64,000 bases of DNA from Aphis gossypii (taxonomy: Eukaryota; Arthropoda; Insecta; Hemiptera; Aphididae), in contig NC_065531.1 in the NCBI RefSeq assembly GCF_020184175.1, positions 79,888,604 through 79,952,603 on the forward strand, read 5' to 3'. Position numbers and translations under genes: made by a program. The notes beneath the pieces were generated by a model. That model did no database searches. It was not told where the DNA came from and worked only from the letters and a program-made list of their open reading frames with translations. Position 1 is the first letter of the stretch; each line of letters begins with the position of its first letter. This document shows positions 10,307 to 24,900 of this stretch, piece after piece.

Positions 10307-13300
10307 GCGAGAGCGCGGGCAGCGAGCGCACGCGCTTGCGTGTTTACGTGACTTTGTTTAATATTACTTTTTGTATTGCTGCGTGTTTTCTTGTTCACCC
10401 CGGGTCCGAATCCTTGAATACTGTCGAAGGAGAGAAAACGAAATCCAGGTAGATATTTCAAATACGTATCGTCATCGCATACCTAAGTAAATTGACATAA
10501 TATTTTGACTAGCACATACCCCGCCGAAACAGGCGCCAATACGAAAGAGGTACATACAGCGTGCACTACATGTTTTCGTGAACGTCAACGTTTGTAATAA
10601 TATTTCAACACGAACCTATACGTTATTTGTAACAAATAACAGTACAATTTTAACACTTGAGCTCACACCCCTGCAATATAACCGCGGATTAGCTAGAAAT
10701 AATAAAATATGTATGTATGGGATGTCATATTATAATATTGTTCGTAGATCTTCCATTCTATCAAGTATATGTCGAGACGATTTTAACAGTAGTGTTGAAA
10801 TCGAGTTGCCGACAAAATTAACCTATAGATAAATAAAAGATTATAATGTACTAATATAATATAATACTCTATACTAGGTATTGTGTGAAGGTTATAATAT
10901 AGGTTTTACGTTGTCCGATGTATAAAGATACCTTCAAATAAGTAACACGCCGTTCGTTTTTTTTTTCACTCACGGATCGATAAAAAGCGCATGTACCTCA
11001 TAAACATGTACATAATATACCCATAATGTATAGAATATAAACTTTAATTATACCTAATAATAATAATCCCCATACACGCGAGAGTATCGATTCATCGACT
11101 TTTTTCCCCACCTTTTAAGTTAACCTTAAATTTTACGTATGGCACACAAATAACTCATCTGGGGATTAACGAGTTTTTAATTTACGGGCTATTCAAATGT
11201 ATATAATATATAATATACCCAACAGATTGATCAAGAAATATTTTGACATCAATTGGCAGCCATGGAATTCATTGAAATTCATCATGAAACTCTTTTTTTC
11301 ACAGTCTAGCAAAACGTCCGACCCACAATAAGTACAACTACGCGTCACCCGTAAACAACCAAACGGCGTCGGTTCGGATTGAGTATATTATATTTATATA
11401 TGCCGTGCAGTAGTGTAAACTTTTAACACCGAACCAGGGAGTATAAACTTCGAAGGTCAAACAATTGCCGAACGATTGACGATACGTTTCGAGTATACCA
11501 TTCAATTTTATTGATAAAACGCTCGTTCCTTTTCTGCAAATCGATATTTAGTTAAGTTACTTAATTTATTTTTTCATTATTTTCCATACTAAATCCGGGA
11601 ATTAACGCACTTTGAATATTTATTAAGTATTTAAGTCTATATTATACAGGGTTCGTTATAACAAATTTAAACATTTATACAGTTTAAAAATTACACAATC
11701 ATACTCACTACTACGCACATATCTATAAAATCGATATAATACTTAAATATACATATATACAGTATTATACATACTGCAGTAGTTCTGTCGGGTATTTCAG
11801 CATAGTAGCTGTATAATATATAAATCGAACTCTTACATTTTATTTACTGGGTGAATTTTTTTTTTATCAAACAACAATCATTATTATCACACTTTGTTGT
11901 CATCAAGTAAAATATTAAAATATTTTCAACCTAAAATTGTCTTTAACAAAAAAAAGTAGTTGGGCTAAAGAGATTTTTAAGTTCAAATCCTTAAAAAACA
12001 ATTTTTTAGTAAATTGTTGAAATCACCTACTAGGCTTACTATATTATATTGTATGTTTGTTTTTCTGTAATTTCTAATTTAAGTTAAATTTTACCATAAA
12101 CAATCATCCAACCAATAATTAAACTATTTATGATAAATATCTATACTATATAAACTTGTCAGGGAAAACTAAGGAACTATACTCAGCTGATTCTATGTTT
12201 TGAAAATCTTCAATTTCATTTTTTCTTGTAATCTATTCATTAACCTATTCGTAATAAATTTTCTCGAATAATATAATACGGTACAATATTATGGGCAACT
12301 TCGGGTATACAATATTGCGATCGGGGGATTTACTCGTATGACGCTTACAAGACTAATCTAATAAAAGCTAATTAAAGTTAATACGCTGTTGACGTTGACT
12401 TGAGTACAGCGGTTTGCTTATATTTACAGCGAACTTATGTCACTGAATATTTCAAAAATCCATTAAGTCGATTATAAACACCTCATTCGGGCTTTTAGAA
12501 CAACGACCGAAATTCATATCGATTGTCACATAACTATAATAGGTACCCAAAATAATAATAGAACATAATATAATACGATTATTATAGTATATATTATATC
12601 ACACAATGTACACTGATGTAGCCGATGTAGTATGCACCTATAGATATGATATTATATCTATTGCATGTGGTTTATCTGTTGTTACCTATAGTTTAATATT
12701 GGTTGATTTTGGATTTTGTACATTCGTGTAGTACAATACCACAATCTAAGGTTTGAGAAATTGATTGACAAAGTCTATGAATGTACACTGCAGTAATACT
12801 CGACTCAGTACAGCGTACCTTTGTATAGTATTTTGAGAATTTTATCGAATAAAGTTTTACAGGCTACGATAACAACGATGGTGGGACTTAACTATTAAAA
12901 AAAAAAATATATATGTAGGACATAATTTGACCGAGCAGTCAGTACAAATATTTTGACGGAAACCTCATTAATAATATAAACAGGAAAATATTATAGGTGA
13001 CACGTGAGGATCGATGGAGGCAAGGCCGTGTTCTCATTTACCCTCATTCATAATAATAAACAACATATTATATTATATAACATAGGTAACTACAATAATC
13101 GATTATGGTCTGTGCGTTTAAACACACACACACACCATCGCATCATATTATGATATAATATTATACTATTCTCATCGGGTTAAATAAATGGTATTTAAAT
13201 ACATAAACTTGGCTTTTTACGGGTAGAATGATTTCTTTTTATAATATATATATTTTTTTTTATCAACTGACTTTAAAACCCTCATCGTTAATGGAAATTT

Positions 13301-16300
13301 TAATGAATTTCGCGAATTCATAACCATCAGTGAGTTATTTCTGCGCTAACTAGAAATAAACTGTTTTCGGTTTCTGCTCTTACACAAAATTATTGAGGTT
13401 ATGTTTATTTAGGTAATACATATCACTGTATATACAAACAGATCTCGTCATTTAGGTTGCTGATTGGAGTGTATGATAATTGGTAATGCTGAATTTGTTT
13501 TTAAAATGTATTTTCCAAAAATTCAATAGGTATTTGTATAGGGTAATGGATTATTTTGAATTTTTCAATACCATTGATTTCTATTGTTTCTTAAAGACAC
13601 AGTTTGAGTTGACATAGGAAGAGTATGTTTCATGATATTAAGATATGATCACGCAGTTTTTCTGAAAATAAATAAAAATTAAAAATGTACGAAAAGATTG
13701 TTAATAAATGTGTGCAATTCGGCCATAATACATTTGAGAACATAACAATATTGTTTACCCGAGAATTGAGAAACGGTTGGGTAAACACGTTTATTTTATA
13801 CATTTTTTAAAGACACCTAAAATAAAATAGTTTAGGGTAAACAATATTAAAAAAATATATATAATGTTCGGATAAAAGTTTTTATGCAATTTTTTTTTAC
13901 TTTTTTCTTTTTATAGTCGTTACCTAAGAGACACCACAAGAAGGCTGACTTTTAATAGTTAATTGTCTATCAACATTTTTATTTTTCACAACTTTAATTT
14001 AAAAATATTTTGATCATTATGTATTATATTAAATGTATAAAAATGAAAATAAAAATCTTTATTGCTTATCTTTCCAACTTAGTCAATAACAGTACCGGTA
14101 TTATAATATATTATATAGGTTATCATTAATTTTATTGTATCTATCAAAAATCGGTTTTCCGAGTTTCCAGGTACAAATAAATTTTATTCCGTGTCCAAAA
14201 CCGTTGTGTTTAATGTGTTGGATTTACGTCCAAACATTCACCGCCCCAGCATTTGAATAAACATTCGCATACAATAGGCTTGTTCCGTTTAACAGCATAT
14301 GCAATTTTGGTTTACGTTTGTTATCAAATTATTACATGACGGTTTATACGCTGTCGAATTATAGAGCAACAAAACAAAATTAATAACAACGCATAAGGCT
14401 CGCTATATAGGCTTGGTTGGGTAGTCCTACGTGCGATATAGTAGTGGTCATGTCATTGTTTAATAATTATTTGAAAACAACGATTGAATTCATGCTATTT
14501 TACAATTTGATTTAACTAATAGTATATTGTTAAATGGCAATATTAAAAAAAATATAAATCCATATTTTTAATTTTTCAGTATTGTTTAAATTTTAAATAA
14601 TATTTTGATTATACATCAGCTAGAATTTACAATGGTTAATGTTTATCAATATACAATTTAAAACTTGTAAATTGCTGTTTGTTTTTATACTAATAAGAAT
14701 TGAGAAAAAACTATAAACTACATAATATGTGTTTAATGTATTGAATTATTATATTTAATATCATACGATATAAATATTAAATACTATATTACAGTATTAT
14801 TTATAATTATAATTTTAATGTTCTTTTAAGTATAAATCACGTTTGAAAAAATAGCTTTTATGCAATTCAACTTATAATATTACTCAAATCTTTGTATAAT
14901 TAGGTATAATTTTACAAGCTTTTTATAATTTATAATTATTATTATTGATTGCGAAATCATAATTTTACAGTGCATTATATAAACTCTAATAAGTAATAAC
15001 TAGTATTTTAAATATTTATTTCTCTGGTATTTGTTGGAGTAGGTTATGAATAAATTAATAAACGTAAACAAATTGTTCAATTTATGATATTTTGCCAAAT
15101 AATTTATCTACGCATAAAGTAATGTTTAATGTTTACACAAAAAATACAAAATTTACAAAAAATATTCGAAAATTTGATAAATTAATTAAAAACTCTTTTT
15201 GTCTAAACAATTTACAAAAAGTAATTATAAAAATGTATTAAACTATTAATAATTCATATAGTTAAACAAATGATTACTATACTCGTATGTGTGGTTTGAA
15301 TTTTAGCTATAAATGTTTTGTAAAAATTAACTTTGTTGTTGATAACAATTCTCTAAGACTAGGACCACCATTTTTTGTTGTTTCAAGAATTCAAGTAAAA
15401 CATTTCGAACAATGTGCGTATGATGAACCAAAAGCTAATCCAATATTTTAAAATAAACATAAAATATAGTAAATGTATTTTTTAGATTATTTCAAAACTG
15501 TTTATATCATGTATAAAACAACGAGCATAAAACATTACATACAAATTATCAAAAAAATCTATATTTATGTGACGTTCATATAGATAATTCAAACAAATGG
15601 TTATATATAGATAATGAGTAGGTACTCTGTGAATTTTTTATTTTTGCGTGTGCTATAGTACGTGCGTCCTTGACCGAGTAAATTGGGTTTTTTTTCAACA
15701 CGACTCGGGGGTTTTAAAATTATTTATTTAACTTTTTAATCCTACCGTTAGGTAGCCATTTTTTTTTATGTGTGAATGATATTAATAACGCGAAGAGTAT
15801 ACCTTTTTGAACTTAAAACGCACATTTATTTTAGTGTTTTCCTTATTATTATTATTATTCCAATTGCTCATATTAAAACCACAACTGGTAACTACCTACA
15901 CCTTAAATTCCATTGCATGTCATAATAATTGATAACATACATTTAACATGACAAAATTAGATTTAACATCTAAATGTTCTCATTGCTCCTATAAATACGA
16001 GGAAATATTCTACGATTATTATTACAAAACATATTAATATTATAATCTCTGTAGACTTGAAGTAGACAATATTTTATAATTTACGAATATAAAAACGTGT
16101 GAGTGACGTTAGATTTCAACGGTGGCTATAATTATGGAGGAGGGTTAAAAAGACATTGAATGGATTTCGTGGCCACGGAGTTTTCGTCGGTTGATTATTA
16201 TCATAAATGACGTCAAATAGGACTCGACTTTCATGACACGAACTGACACGTTAAATCCAAACTGTACTCATGTACATATTACAATAGTTGTCTGTATCAA

Positions 16301-17099
16301 ATATAGGCGATATATTAATATGTTATGTATAGCTATCGCCTATCGGCTCAAATTATTCTGATATATTATAAAAGATATATTTTAAAAGTTCAATATTTTT
16401 AAACGTGACACACTATCGTCTTCTTTGATAAAATGTTACTTGTGTTTTTCTTTTTTAAATTCATTTTTTCAACATATTCAAATCTTTGTTATAAAAAAGA
16501 TATTTTTACAAGAAATATTAGCAAATTTGCATGATACCGATTTGATACGTTTTCAAATTTTAAATAAAGAAAACCGTATGATTATTGATTAATGCGATTT
16601 CATACTGAAAAGCAAAATATTATTTTTCCAAAATTTAGCCGTGGTTGTTATTTTGAATTGTATTAATATATAATATGAACCAATCACTCTTATTTGATTT
16701 GAATTGTAAAACTAAAATTATAATTAATATCGTATTATTATAATAATGTAATATACCTTTATTGGTTCTATTTACCTAATGTTCATCGTTTGTTCGTGGA
16801 TCAAATAGATTTTTTAAAAAAATACTGTTCTTCAACAAGCCACATTATAGTATGGTCGACATAATTTTAAAAATATGAAAATATAATACTTAGAACGAAA
16901 TTCACCACGGTAATAAATGGGTTTTATCGCTATTAAAAAGAATTGCGGTTTAATAAGTGGTGCAAGTGTTACGACGTGTACATAAAAATGTTCCAAGATA
17001 AAGCGAATGTCGAAAAAAAATATATATAATAAAATCGCGAACCGCATAACGTTATGAACTACGTGATATTATATCACGATAATAATATGACATTATTCA

Positions 17100-17405
17100 T
17101 GTCGTAATCACGAAACTGTCGTCTCGTTTCGCGGTGATCGCACCATCAGCAGGTGGATGGCGTTTACGCGTCTCTAGAAAAATACGCGTCATTGTGCCGG
17201 CGATGGGTGCGTGGGACGGAAGCGCGTTTCCGGTCCCGTACCATCCCGTCGTCCTGTATCGCGCTCCAGTCGACTACACACGCGCCTCCCGATAAATGCG
17301 TTATATTATTTTATACGTGCATCGTATCCGGTTTAGGAAGTACCTGTACCCGACGTATACAAACGAGCAAACAAAAAGATATTATCGTCGTCGCTCTCGT
17401 CGCTG

Positions 17406-17445
<40 letters not shown>

Positions 17446-17830
17446 GTACGGTGTGAGTACACTACGCTGCCATAATAATATTATTGTCTCGTTGAAGCGC
17501 GTACGATTTATCGGACAAATATAATATAATACACTACTCGAGCAAACGGTCGACTGTAATACGGGCGGAGAGTTAAAAATAATAAACACGATTTGACGGG
17601 ATGTGCGCAGTATCTATATACGCCGCGCGCATACGAAAAATATAATATTTTCATTAATAGGATTAAACGTATAATCGACGCTCTGCACTCTCGTCCGCGT
17701 GTGGTGTTCCGGATCGAGCGTGATATTATTATTATATCCCTCCGGCAGTTAACGCGTCTATTACAGTATAGGTACTTAGCAGTTAGCAGACGTCGCGGCG
17801 TGCCGTACACATTATTATTGTTTTACACCG
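17100..17830 (+). promoter_or_regulatory. CG-rich patch upstream of the first coding exon, possible alternative promoter
   Basis: The patch has many CG dinucleotides in an AT-rich intron, 0.9-1.6 kb before the first coding exon of NDRG. It includes a TCG-triplet tract at 17412-17445 followed by a potential splice donor (GTGTGAGTAC at 17451-17460). NDRG genes in other animals have several promoters, so an alternative first exon is plausible. No single start site or TATA box stands out. Confidence 0.3.
17412..17445. repeat. (TCG)n trinucleotide repeat
   Basis: About eleven uninterrupted TCG triplets. Valine- and threonine-rich open frames across it are artefacts of the repeat. Confidence 0.9.
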
Positions 17831-18606
17831 CATTTGTACGTCATGGTTTTTACATCATTTATTTTTATTTTTTTTTACATTACTAATAATGTGCATCATG
17901 TCCTGCCGTATTGATATAGGTACATAATATTTAACGTGTACGACGTATTTAAGTATGATATGATATGAGATAATATTTATTTTCTTAACTCCAGTCCTTT
18001 GAGTACAAATAGGATAATATATACGTATGGAATTCGAAGAATTTCGATTTTTCTATCGTTTTCATATTGTCAAAATACGATTTTTTTTTTGGATTTGATC
18101 CACCTAGGCAACTCGACGTTTTCAAATTGGCGATCTACTGAATATTTAGTTTTGTACAATTGTACTCTGAACACACGTCATATCATACGTGTTTTTGAAA
18201 ACGTTGTAGGCCATCGTCATCGTTTTACATCCCACTATGGCTCATGATCTCAGATCAACTCAAAATATATTCTATTATTGCTATACTAATGATAAAGATA
18301 GCACAATTTTATTGATATCAATAATTTCGGACACATATTCAGATTTTTTGTAGATTATAAAAATCAAAAAGTCTTCGGTTGAATAAAGAGCCAAACTCTC
18401 CGAATTGACTTAACAATACATTGTTTTTCGTCAATCATTCGATTTTTTTTATCACAGAAATGTTCAAATGTACCACCTAAAACTAAACAAGATACGTAGG
18501 TACACGTCTCTTTCGTATATATTTATATTATACATAATACTATGCGGAGTATATTAATTAGATTATTATATATTGGTATATAGGCAATGTATTATTATTG
18601 TGTATC

Positions 18607-18705
18607 ATCATCATCATCATATTATTATTATTATATTATTTTTATTGTGTTATTATTATTATTATTATTATTACATATTTTACATATTATTATTATTATT
18701 ATTAT
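18607..18705. repeat. ATC/ATT trinucleotide repeat tract
   Basis: CAT triplets pass into ATT/TTA triplets with short interruptions and end about 50 bases before the acceptor of the first coding exon of NDRG. Confidence 0.85.
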
Positions 18706-18755
18706 ACGTTGACGGCTTTTGCACGTACTCGCACGTAAATACATTTTGTTTGCAG

Positions 18756-18978
18756 CTTTTGGCCCCGCATGCCGCAACATGTCCTACCGCTCGCTGGCCG
18801 CCGACCGCGTGTACAAAGCGACTACGGACGACCTGCAGCCGGAGCGGAAGAACTCTGTCGGTACCGTTTTTAAAAAGGCTTTCGGCACGCTAAGCTCCAG
18901 CCCCCGGCGCAGGCTGTCCGAACCGCTTATGTCCGGCGTGCCCGTAATCGGCACCGGAAACATCAACACACCGCTCAG
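18756..18978 (+). CDS. NDRG3: NDRG exon with the start codon (coding from 18779)
   Basis: It follows the acceptor TTTGTTTGCAG. The ATG at 18779 begins MSYRSLAADRVYK, and no in-frame upstream ATG exists in the exon. It encodes residues 1-66 plus two bases (phase 2), an N-terminal extension ahead of the hydrolase-like domain that contains RRRLSEP. It is clearly richer in G+C than the flanking introns. The donor is CTCAG/GTATAT. Confidence 0.88.
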
Positions 18979-21900
18979 GTATATTACACGCGCGTACCTA
19001 TATAAAATATTATACACGTAAAGTACACACCTATATGCCATATGGCTGTATTATTGTCGTCATCGTAATCATATTATTATCATCGTGTGCACGAGTCGAG
19101 GTCGAGTAGAATCCAACACGACACTACTTATTATTATATAATAACGTGTAAATAATCCTTAACACACCGGTGTCCACTTACAGAGTACAAATTAATATAT
19201 TATATAGGTACTATTTTTACAGAATTATTTCTCCGCGTTTTTTATGTGCTTTCGATAAAATATTATTTTGTTCGTTCGAATTGTACAGCGAATATAAGAA
19301 TATTATGTTTATATAATGTTTAAATATACCTACGAGTACCGTGTAATACGTGTTTGTATAATATTTAGTGTTTTAACGGTATTTTCGAGGACTACCTCGA
19401 TAATATTATTGAAACATTGAATTATGGTTAAATTGCTAAAACGAACAGAGTTTGAAAATAATAAACTATAATAAATATTAGCTGATCATTGGCTATATTT
19501 AAAGCCACGGTAGAAATGTCATAAATTGAATATGAGTTTAGAATTACTTGAATATACTTGAGTATAGACTTTATGTCAAATATACTCATGAATTTAAAAA
19601 CCAGGTTTTTGATAGATTTGTAATATTTGAACATGGAAATAAGCCGATTACAATCGGATTCATACCGTCACTATTTTCTACTTATTGACTGTAAATGAGT
19701 CGTACTCGTAGTAAATTATTATCGAAATTAAAATAAAATGCAATTTCTCTATGATTGCCGTTGTTGTAAAAATTACACACATAATTGTACATTTCGATCG
19801 TCGGTTTTGTTTCTTAAAAAGGTTGGATTACGGACGGAGGAAGTACTCGGGTTATGAAAAAGGGACAAAAGGGTAGAACAACCTTTTTTGTGTAATACTT
19901 GTACAATTTTTTTATCCACATTATACCGGCATGTAAACAAGGCGAGTTAATGGTAGTTAAAAACGATTAAAAAACGCTTAAGTCCTACACGTATGATAGC
20001 ACGATAATTATTATAAATTGTATATGACAGATACATATACGGGCTTCATCGATTACAATACTAGTGAAAAGGGCGATGAAAAAACAAAAAGCTATCTGAA
20101 AACTTTCTCTCTTCTATTTACTCCGATCTTTTTGAAAAAAAAATGTCATAGACCCCCGAAAACAAGTTACCTACATATTTTATAAACTAACTACGCTTCT
20201 CCGTTAGCAAGAATTCATGACATTTGTGGCATATTTTCACTCATATTATTGAAGGAGGATGTTCATTTTTTTTAGCTGTACTAAATTGTATCATATAGAA
20301 TTGAAAGGCCACGTACATTATATTATATTGTAAATGATCGATTTATTTTTCAATTCTTTTCAGTGATTATTATATAATAATTATAATAAAAAGGTGAATC
20401 AGTTATTTCTTTAAAAAAAAATTTAATAAAATCCCCACACTACAAATACAATATACCTACACTTGAAATTGTAGCATTAAACATATTGATTGGAAGAGAA
20501 AAGTTTATGGGCTTATATATTACACAAAACATGAACTATATGATACATGTATACAGTATACACACACATACACACATCACACATTCATTCGTCAAGACGC
20601 GCGATGTTGAGGGGGTTTCGATATAATATATAATAATACGATATGTTTTATGTTAACGTGTGTTTCTCATTTATCATGGTTTTCGTTTTACAGAAAAATG
20701 CCCACCTCAGCCATATCCGAAGAAGCGTCGCTGCTCAGGTGAGTGCGTCCGTGACCGTTGTTTGATTTATTTCTATGACTTTTGTAGTCATGGAAGTCTT
20801 TTTACGCTGTGTCAAACGGTGACGCCGATTACCGAACTTGGGCCTGTCGATTGATAATTTCTGTGTAGAGGTTAAGTCCTCCAACACCGAAATAATTATA
20901 TTAATAATTTGCACGGCATCAGCCCGTTAACACCGTTTTTTTTTTTTTTTTTTTTTTAATGTATATCGTGTATACCGCGTGTCCATAACAATTCAAGGAG
21001 GTCACTCGTATCGCCCACTTCGATCAAACTCGGCGCCACTGCGGCTACATTGAATAATAATATAATATGTTACATACCGTTGGTGAAATTACCCAATTCA
21101 CGAAATGGACAATTATTTGTTTTTTACCATTTTACGACTCAAGAATACCTTGAACAGTTCGTGTGTACTTTGTCGATTCCGCGATAATAGCGAATAATAT
21201 ATTTAAACTTATAATTATTATTACATAAAATGAAAAAAAAAAAAAACATTTGAAATAGTTTACAATTTCACGAATTGGGTGTAACATTGAGATATACCTA
21301 TCACTCGTTATACTTTGTGTATTCGCATAATATCACAACGATAACTATTTGTGTTTTTTTTTATGTGTGACGTAGTGGCATGCGATCGGAGACTTTGGAG
21401 GAAGTGGAACTTACCGGCGTCCGTCCGTCGCTACCCGCCGTTCGAACGTTTACCAGGGGAAACACCGGCGTGGAAGAGGTGTACGTTGACACCGACAATG
21501 GGCCCGTGTGCGTGGCCGTGCAGGGCGATCGGTCCAGACAAGCGATACTCACTTACCACGACTTAGGACTGAACTGTAAGCAAGCTAAGGACGAATTAAA
21601 AATCCCCAAAAACAATGAATCGACATATTCTGAGTTTAATTAGGTGTAATGCCCAATTACTTTTTATTATTTTTTTTAATTAAATAATAACAATAACAAT
21701 ATAATATAATATAATATAATATATTATACATTATATTATATAATAGTCTCTGAAATATTGAGAAAAAGTTTATACTTCGGTTATATTTTGTTGTGTGCAG
21801 TATTATCATATATAATATTTAACGACAATTTTAACGATTTTAAGCATTTATACGACGTGTAACATAATAATGTCAACTATATGTGTTGAAAATTGTGCTC

Positions 21901-24900
21901 AAATTTGCTCACCTATTTATAACTCATATTTATACTTTAAATGCATATCATTTTGTACAGTTGTTTTGTTAAGTCTTTGAAAAGTTAATTAAGCCTTAGT
22001 TTTTATTTTAATTAACAAATACTTTTAAAAATATATACTACATTATATACTTTTGAAATTTTAGTATCTGATATGACCATAACGGTTAGGTACCTAACCT
22101 ACCCAAACTGCCCTCGTATGTGGCTTCACCGTTTGACGAAATTTGAAACCACTCCCTCGTGAATTGTCATAGTCATACGTTACGACTCATAACGTAACCC
22201 AACGTTACATTTCCCGTCCGATGAACAAAACTCTTTTCTCCCTAATAAGTTCTTATGAAGATCCAGGGGGGAGGGGAAGGCGGTTAGTTTCGATGCGACA
22301 CTTGGTTTTTATTTTTATACGCTAAAACGTAAATTAATTATCAAGTTTCTTACTTACCTCTTTTATTGAACGTTTTTAAAAGTTTATCCCCTCCCGAGTT
22401 AAATTGCAAAACTAATGTATAGATATTCAATAGAACATGATAATGTTATATATTATGCATCATACATGACACTTATATTAAACGATCGCTGTAATAGAAA
22501 GACAATATATAGTTTCATTTAGATGTTTTCTAACGCTTATTCGTTTTTCAGACGTAACGAGTTTTCAGACATTCTTCAATTACACTGAAATGCGCACCCT
22601 TATGTCAAATTTCTGCGTATACCACGTGAATGCACCCGGACAGGAAGAAGGAGCAGCACCGTTATCGGATGAGTAAGTTTTATATATTCTGGTGAAATGT
22701 TATAAGATGCATGCGTTTGTGGATATTAGGAAATACTTATATGTGTTTGAAATACACTATTCACCATGTTTTATTTTTGAACAAGAATAAAACTCATTCA
22801 TTACGATAAGTGGCCACACCGCGATAAAAGTATATATATATACACTTGCTTTGGCTGAAATAATATGGTGTTATAGTGCACAATTAAGTGATCAACCCAT
22901 ATTAAGCATATAATATCTTTATAATGCACTAACGAAAGATGGTTTTTTTTTAATTAATTGATTCATTGAGTAAGATTTTCAATTTTTACATGCAATTATT
23001 AATATTACGAGGACTGAGATGATCATTTTTATGGTTATAACTTATAATAATCATTATAATATGTTAACTATTTCATATTATCATTATATTAAACTCAATT
23101 CAATAGAATATTATTGTATTTTTTTGCGTTACCTACATTAAGTGTGTTTAAAAAAGACTGTGGAAATAAAATTGTACTAAATAATTTGAACATAGTTGAA
23201 TATTTATATTTTTCACTAGGAAACATTAACTGATGACGTATTTGTCACACGAACTGTTTTTAATAAATAATAATTCATGTTGAAAATCATATATATTTCG
23301 TTTAGATTTATTACCGATTAAAAATACATTCCTTGTCCCGCTCAAAATTTAACATTTAGACATTTATGTTAAATCATATCTATACTTTGTAGGTCAGTGC
23401 CGAACCTCATCGTTATATTATTAATATTTAAATATTTTAGTGACTGAATCGCCGTGTTAGAATCCACACACGAATTTATTAAATGAAGTATACCTATAAA
23501 TGCTTTTAAGTCAATTTGAATTTATCTTTAGACTATAAAATTAATTATTAATTGAAAAAACGTGGTAATTTTATGAAGAATAAGTGTAAAACATGACTAT
23601 AATTATTATCTATATTATTAACTATTCAGTTTATAATTTATCACCTGTTGTAAATATTGAATATTTATCGAAAACAATGTTGTACTTAATATAACTTACT
23701 ATACTCGAAAACAAGTTTGAAACCAAATTACCGTAAACATATTACATTATAGTATAATATTCAAAAACAATTTAAACTTAGTTATATTTTTTTAATGTAT
23801 AATTTTTATTGCACGACTTTTATTTATTGATTTGTGTACTACATTATAATATATTATTGATTTAAGATAACATCACGTTAGTATTTATATTTCATACCAA
23901 TCATGGCGATTTGATTACTCAATACCAACTCGGATTGTTCGTCGATGAACTTTTGTATGTTGTTTTCCAAGACTTTGGGGATACGTTGGTGGGCAAGATT
24001 CCTGATAGTTTCACAGTTGTTATCATTATTCAACAGTACTTTGAGTCCATTGACGGTGGTCTTTGAGAACATCTTTGTAATCTGCTCTTGTCCAAAGGTT
24101 TTGGTGACTACAATCATAGTTTGCAGGTTGTCAATGGCGAACAAAGCTTTGCCATTGTACACGTTTCCGTTGTTGTATTCCAAAGCCCATTCGCTGTTGC
24201 CCCTCAGGTCGAATGATGTGAAACAGAAGAGCATTCCGGTTTGACCGTTGTTAACGGTGTAGTTTACCATCTTTTGGATTTTGTTAGTGCCGCTCAAGTC
24301 GTTGAACATAGTATTGTAAATCTTGGCCTGTAATGTTTAAAATAGATTTTCCATCAGAGATATAGAATATTATTTATAACGAAAGAGAGGAGTGCAAACT
24401 GCACAAAAAAATAAAGTGCAAGCGGTAAGCGTGACGGTAAAGCGAACCCAGATACCCAGAATTTTATATTTTTAATCGCAATTAGTTAACTACTTTTATA
24501 TATTCTGTAAAATGATTAGATATAGAATTGTTTAATAAAACGTTTAATTAACGTTAATAAAGTTCACGAGAAACGATAATATCTCAATAAATAATATTTT
24601 ATAAGTATAAAGTATAAATGTTTAAATGTCTTTTGGAATGGCGTGACCAAAAAATCTATCTATGAGTCGCAATTTTTTTTTTTAATACGGCACTAGAGAT
24701 TCTTAATGACGGAAATTGTCATTCTCGCTATTATTCATATAATATGTTTATGTTTTATTTACTACTCTAATTCAATAGTGATAAGTGTTTTCTTACTTGT
24801 ATTCCGGGAGCAATGTAAGTGTTGGTTTTTGGAATAACCATAGAGTTTGTTGGGAACAATACAGTTGGTTTCAGTTCTTGTGCGAGACGCATTGCAACTA

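Noticed and set aside
17153..17886. Open frames of 92-123 codons on both strands
   Set aside because: Extended by the TCG/CGT repeat and by lack of stops in CG-rich sequence; no motif, and frames on both strands are equally long.
22266..22283. G-rich tract as a G-quadruplex regulatory element
   Set aside because: Only two long G runs followed by two GG pairs; a weak candidate and isolated.
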